A DNA stretch of 64,000 bases from Streptomyces europaeiscabiei (lineage in GTDB: Bacteria > Actinomycetota > Actinomycetes > Streptomycetales > Streptomycetaceae), in assembly GCF_036346855.1 (NCBI RefSeq), contig NZ_CP107841.1, positions 9,676,001 through 9,740,000 on the forward strand. Direction: 5' to 3'. Under the pieces are notes generated by a model. That model saw only the letters and a program-made list of their open reading frames with translations. It ran no database searches and was not told where the DNA came from. Shown here piece by piece: positions 63,449 to 64,000 of the stretch (within the stretch, counting starts at the first letter, position 1; every line of letters starts with the position of its first letter). The position numbers and the translations under genes are program-made.

Positions 63449-63504
63449 CGTGACTGCGTGACTGCGTGACTGCGTGAGCGCGTGAGCGCGTGAGCGCGTG
63501 CGGC
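63449..63504. repeat. Tandem 8-bp repeat after the GH9 gene
   Basis: Seven head-to-tail units: three GCGTGACT, three GCGTGAGC and one GCGTGCGG, running into the terminator stem. The gradient of variants suggests slippage followed by point change. Confidence 0.9.
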
Positions 63505-63531
63505 CGACGCCTCGACGGGCGTCGGCCGCAC
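63498..63531. terminator. Terminator of the GH9 gene
   Basis: Arms GTGCGGCCGACGCC and GGCGTCGGCCGCAC enclose six bases, about 57 bases after the stop. Confidence 0.88.
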
Positions 63532-63542
63532 GGCTTCGGTAC

Positions 63543-63600
63543 CGCAGGTCGTACGGTGTGACCTGCGACTATTTACGGGTAAGTACCCGCGAGGTACCGT
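63543..63600 (+). promoter_or_regulatory. Toxin-antitoxin promoter with operators
   Basis: TTTACG (63572-63577) and TACCGT (63595-63600) are 17 bases apart, and the -10 box ends six bases before the antitoxin ATG, predicting a leaderless mRNA. The spacer holds an inverted repeat CGGGT/ACCCG (63576-63589). A second, CGCAGGTC/GACCTGCG (63543-63567), lies just upstream. Both suit autorepression by the antitoxin. Confidence 0.7.
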
Positions 63601-63606
63601 TGGCGC

Positions 63607-63852
63607 ATGCCAGCTCTGAATGTGGAGTTCAGCGACCGCGAGCTAGAGGACCTGCGGCAGATCGCCAAGGAGCGCGGTACGTCGATGAAGGCGCTCGTGC
63701 GCGAGGCGGCCGCGGCCGACATAGTGCGACACCGGGCGCTCAAGGAGGGCGCGGAGGCATTCCGTCAGTTCTTCACCGCGCACGCCGACGAGTTCGCCGC
63801 CGCCTTCCCGGACGACGAACCCGCCGACAGGATGAAGGGGCGGGCCGTCTGA
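63607..63852 (+). CDS. Ribbon-helix-helix-like antitoxin
   Basis: The 81-residue protein begins with a beta-strand and two helices (ALNVEFSDRELEDLRQIAKERGTSMKALVREAAAADIVRHRA), the ribbon-helix-helix pattern of CopG/Phd-type antitoxins that bind DNA as dimers. The C-terminal half (FRQFFTAHADEFAAAFPDDEP) is acidic and would cover the toxin. The toxin gene starts three bases after its stop. The absence of a ribosome site and the close -10 box suggest a leaderless start. Confidence 0.78.
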   Translation: MPALNVEFSDRELEDLRQIAKERGTSMKALVREAAAADIVRHRALKEGAEAFRQFFTAHADEFAAAFPDDEPADRMKGRAV

Positions 63853-63855
63853 CCG

Positions 63856-64000
63856 ATGACTTCCGTCATCCACATCGACGTGCCCTGGCTGCTCCAGCGG
63901 CACGAAGAGGTCATGCCCGAGCAGCCCAGCATCAACGACTTCTCCGCGCTCGTCGCGGCTGTGGCCCGGCACCGCGTCGACCCGCCGCGCCTCGGTGTCG
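63856..64000 (+). CDS. Fic/Doc-family toxin, N-terminal part (cut by window end)
   Basis: The frame begins MTSVIHIDVPWLLQRHEEVM and continues PSINDFSALVAAVARHRVDPPRLGV to the window edge, with no stop. This matches the N-terminus of Streptomyces Fic/Doc toxins (a short strand, the WLL helix, then ALVAAVARHR), which disable elongation factor Tu or similar targets by nucleotide or phosphate transfer. The catalytic HxFxxGNxR motif would lie beyond the window, so the family call rests on this N-terminus and on the antitoxin gene three bases upstream. Confidence 0.65.
   Translation, partial: MTSVIHIDVPWLLQRHEEVMPEQPSINDFSALVAAVARHRVDPPRLGV

Noticed and set aside
63449..63504. Tandem repeats here and at 41107, 45659 and 13921 considered as a CRISPR array
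   Set aside because: Units are head to tail without unique spacers and no cas genes are present.

Overview
The window looks like chromosomal DNA of a Streptomyces or a close relative. The GC content is very high with strong third-position GC bias. There are many Tat signal peptides, GTG/TTG starts and likely leaderless genes. Several features are typical of the genus: LAL and NarL-type regulators, a SpoIIE-type phosphatase with GAF/PAS sensing, a DmdR-like iron box, a CebR-like operator and DUF4235/DUF2470/FBP proteins. I see no rRNA, tRNA, insertion sequence, prophage or CRISPR array. All identifications are made by eye from motifs and family knowledge; no database search was run.

Layout. 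Positions 1-3110 are the end of a rhamnose-type uptake locus: the tail of a sugar-binding protein, L-rhamnose mutarotase, a secreted BNR-4 protein that may be a polysaccharide lyase, and a LacI regulator. Positions 3.2-24 kb hold mostly single-gene housekeeping and accessory units: S33 peptidase, PIG-L deacetylase, GNAT, pentapeptide protein, CYP102-like P450 with a divergent TetR, iron-box-controlled DUF2470 protein, Tat lipoprotein beta-propeller, FUSC membrane protein, FBP zinc protein, APH-like kinase, epimerase, VanX-like dipeptidase, HAD and PHP hydrolases, VanZ, DUF4230, a PRPP-synthetase paralogue and a STAS protein. At 24.1-28.4 kb a MarR regulator faces an aldehyde/alcohol dehydrogenase pair, and a TetR gene is coupled to a DUF1304 membrane gene with two clear operators.

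Positions 28.5-35.3 kb carry small enzymes and transporters (GNAT, VOC, DUF4235, glutathionyl-hydroquinone-reductase-like, CDF, Ddn-like, LysE, MarR plus LLM oxidoreductase). Positions 35.3-42.4 kb form one unit: an RbsABC-type importer (binding protein, ATPase with an unusually long linker, permease) followed by a YtcJ-type amidohydrolase, divergent from a GAF-LuxR regulator across a repeat-rich control region. This suggests import and intracellular hydrolysis of an unknown small amide-containing or glycosyl compound. Positions 42.4-52.7 kb hold a flavoprotein, an MBL hydrolase, two alpha/beta hydrolases, a large LAL regulator, an orphan iron-type binding protein, a two-component system and a PhyH dioxygenase. 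A frameshifted AraC gene faces the dioxygenase gene.

Positions 53.8-63.4 kb carry an ArsB/SLC13-like permease, a PAS-PAS-GAF-PP2C-ATPase phosphatase, and two large secreted glycoside hydrolases: GH2 with a discoidin-like tail, and GH9 endoglucanase under a perfect CebR-like operator. The window ends in a toxin-antitoxin pair (RHH-like antitoxin, Fic/Doc-like toxin cut by the window edge) with a leaderless promoter carrying its own operator.

Recurring themes are strong perfect inverted repeats at gene ends, several comparable hairpins placed in leaders just upstream of starts, and many genes starting 6-7 nt after a -10-like box, which predicts leaderless transcripts.
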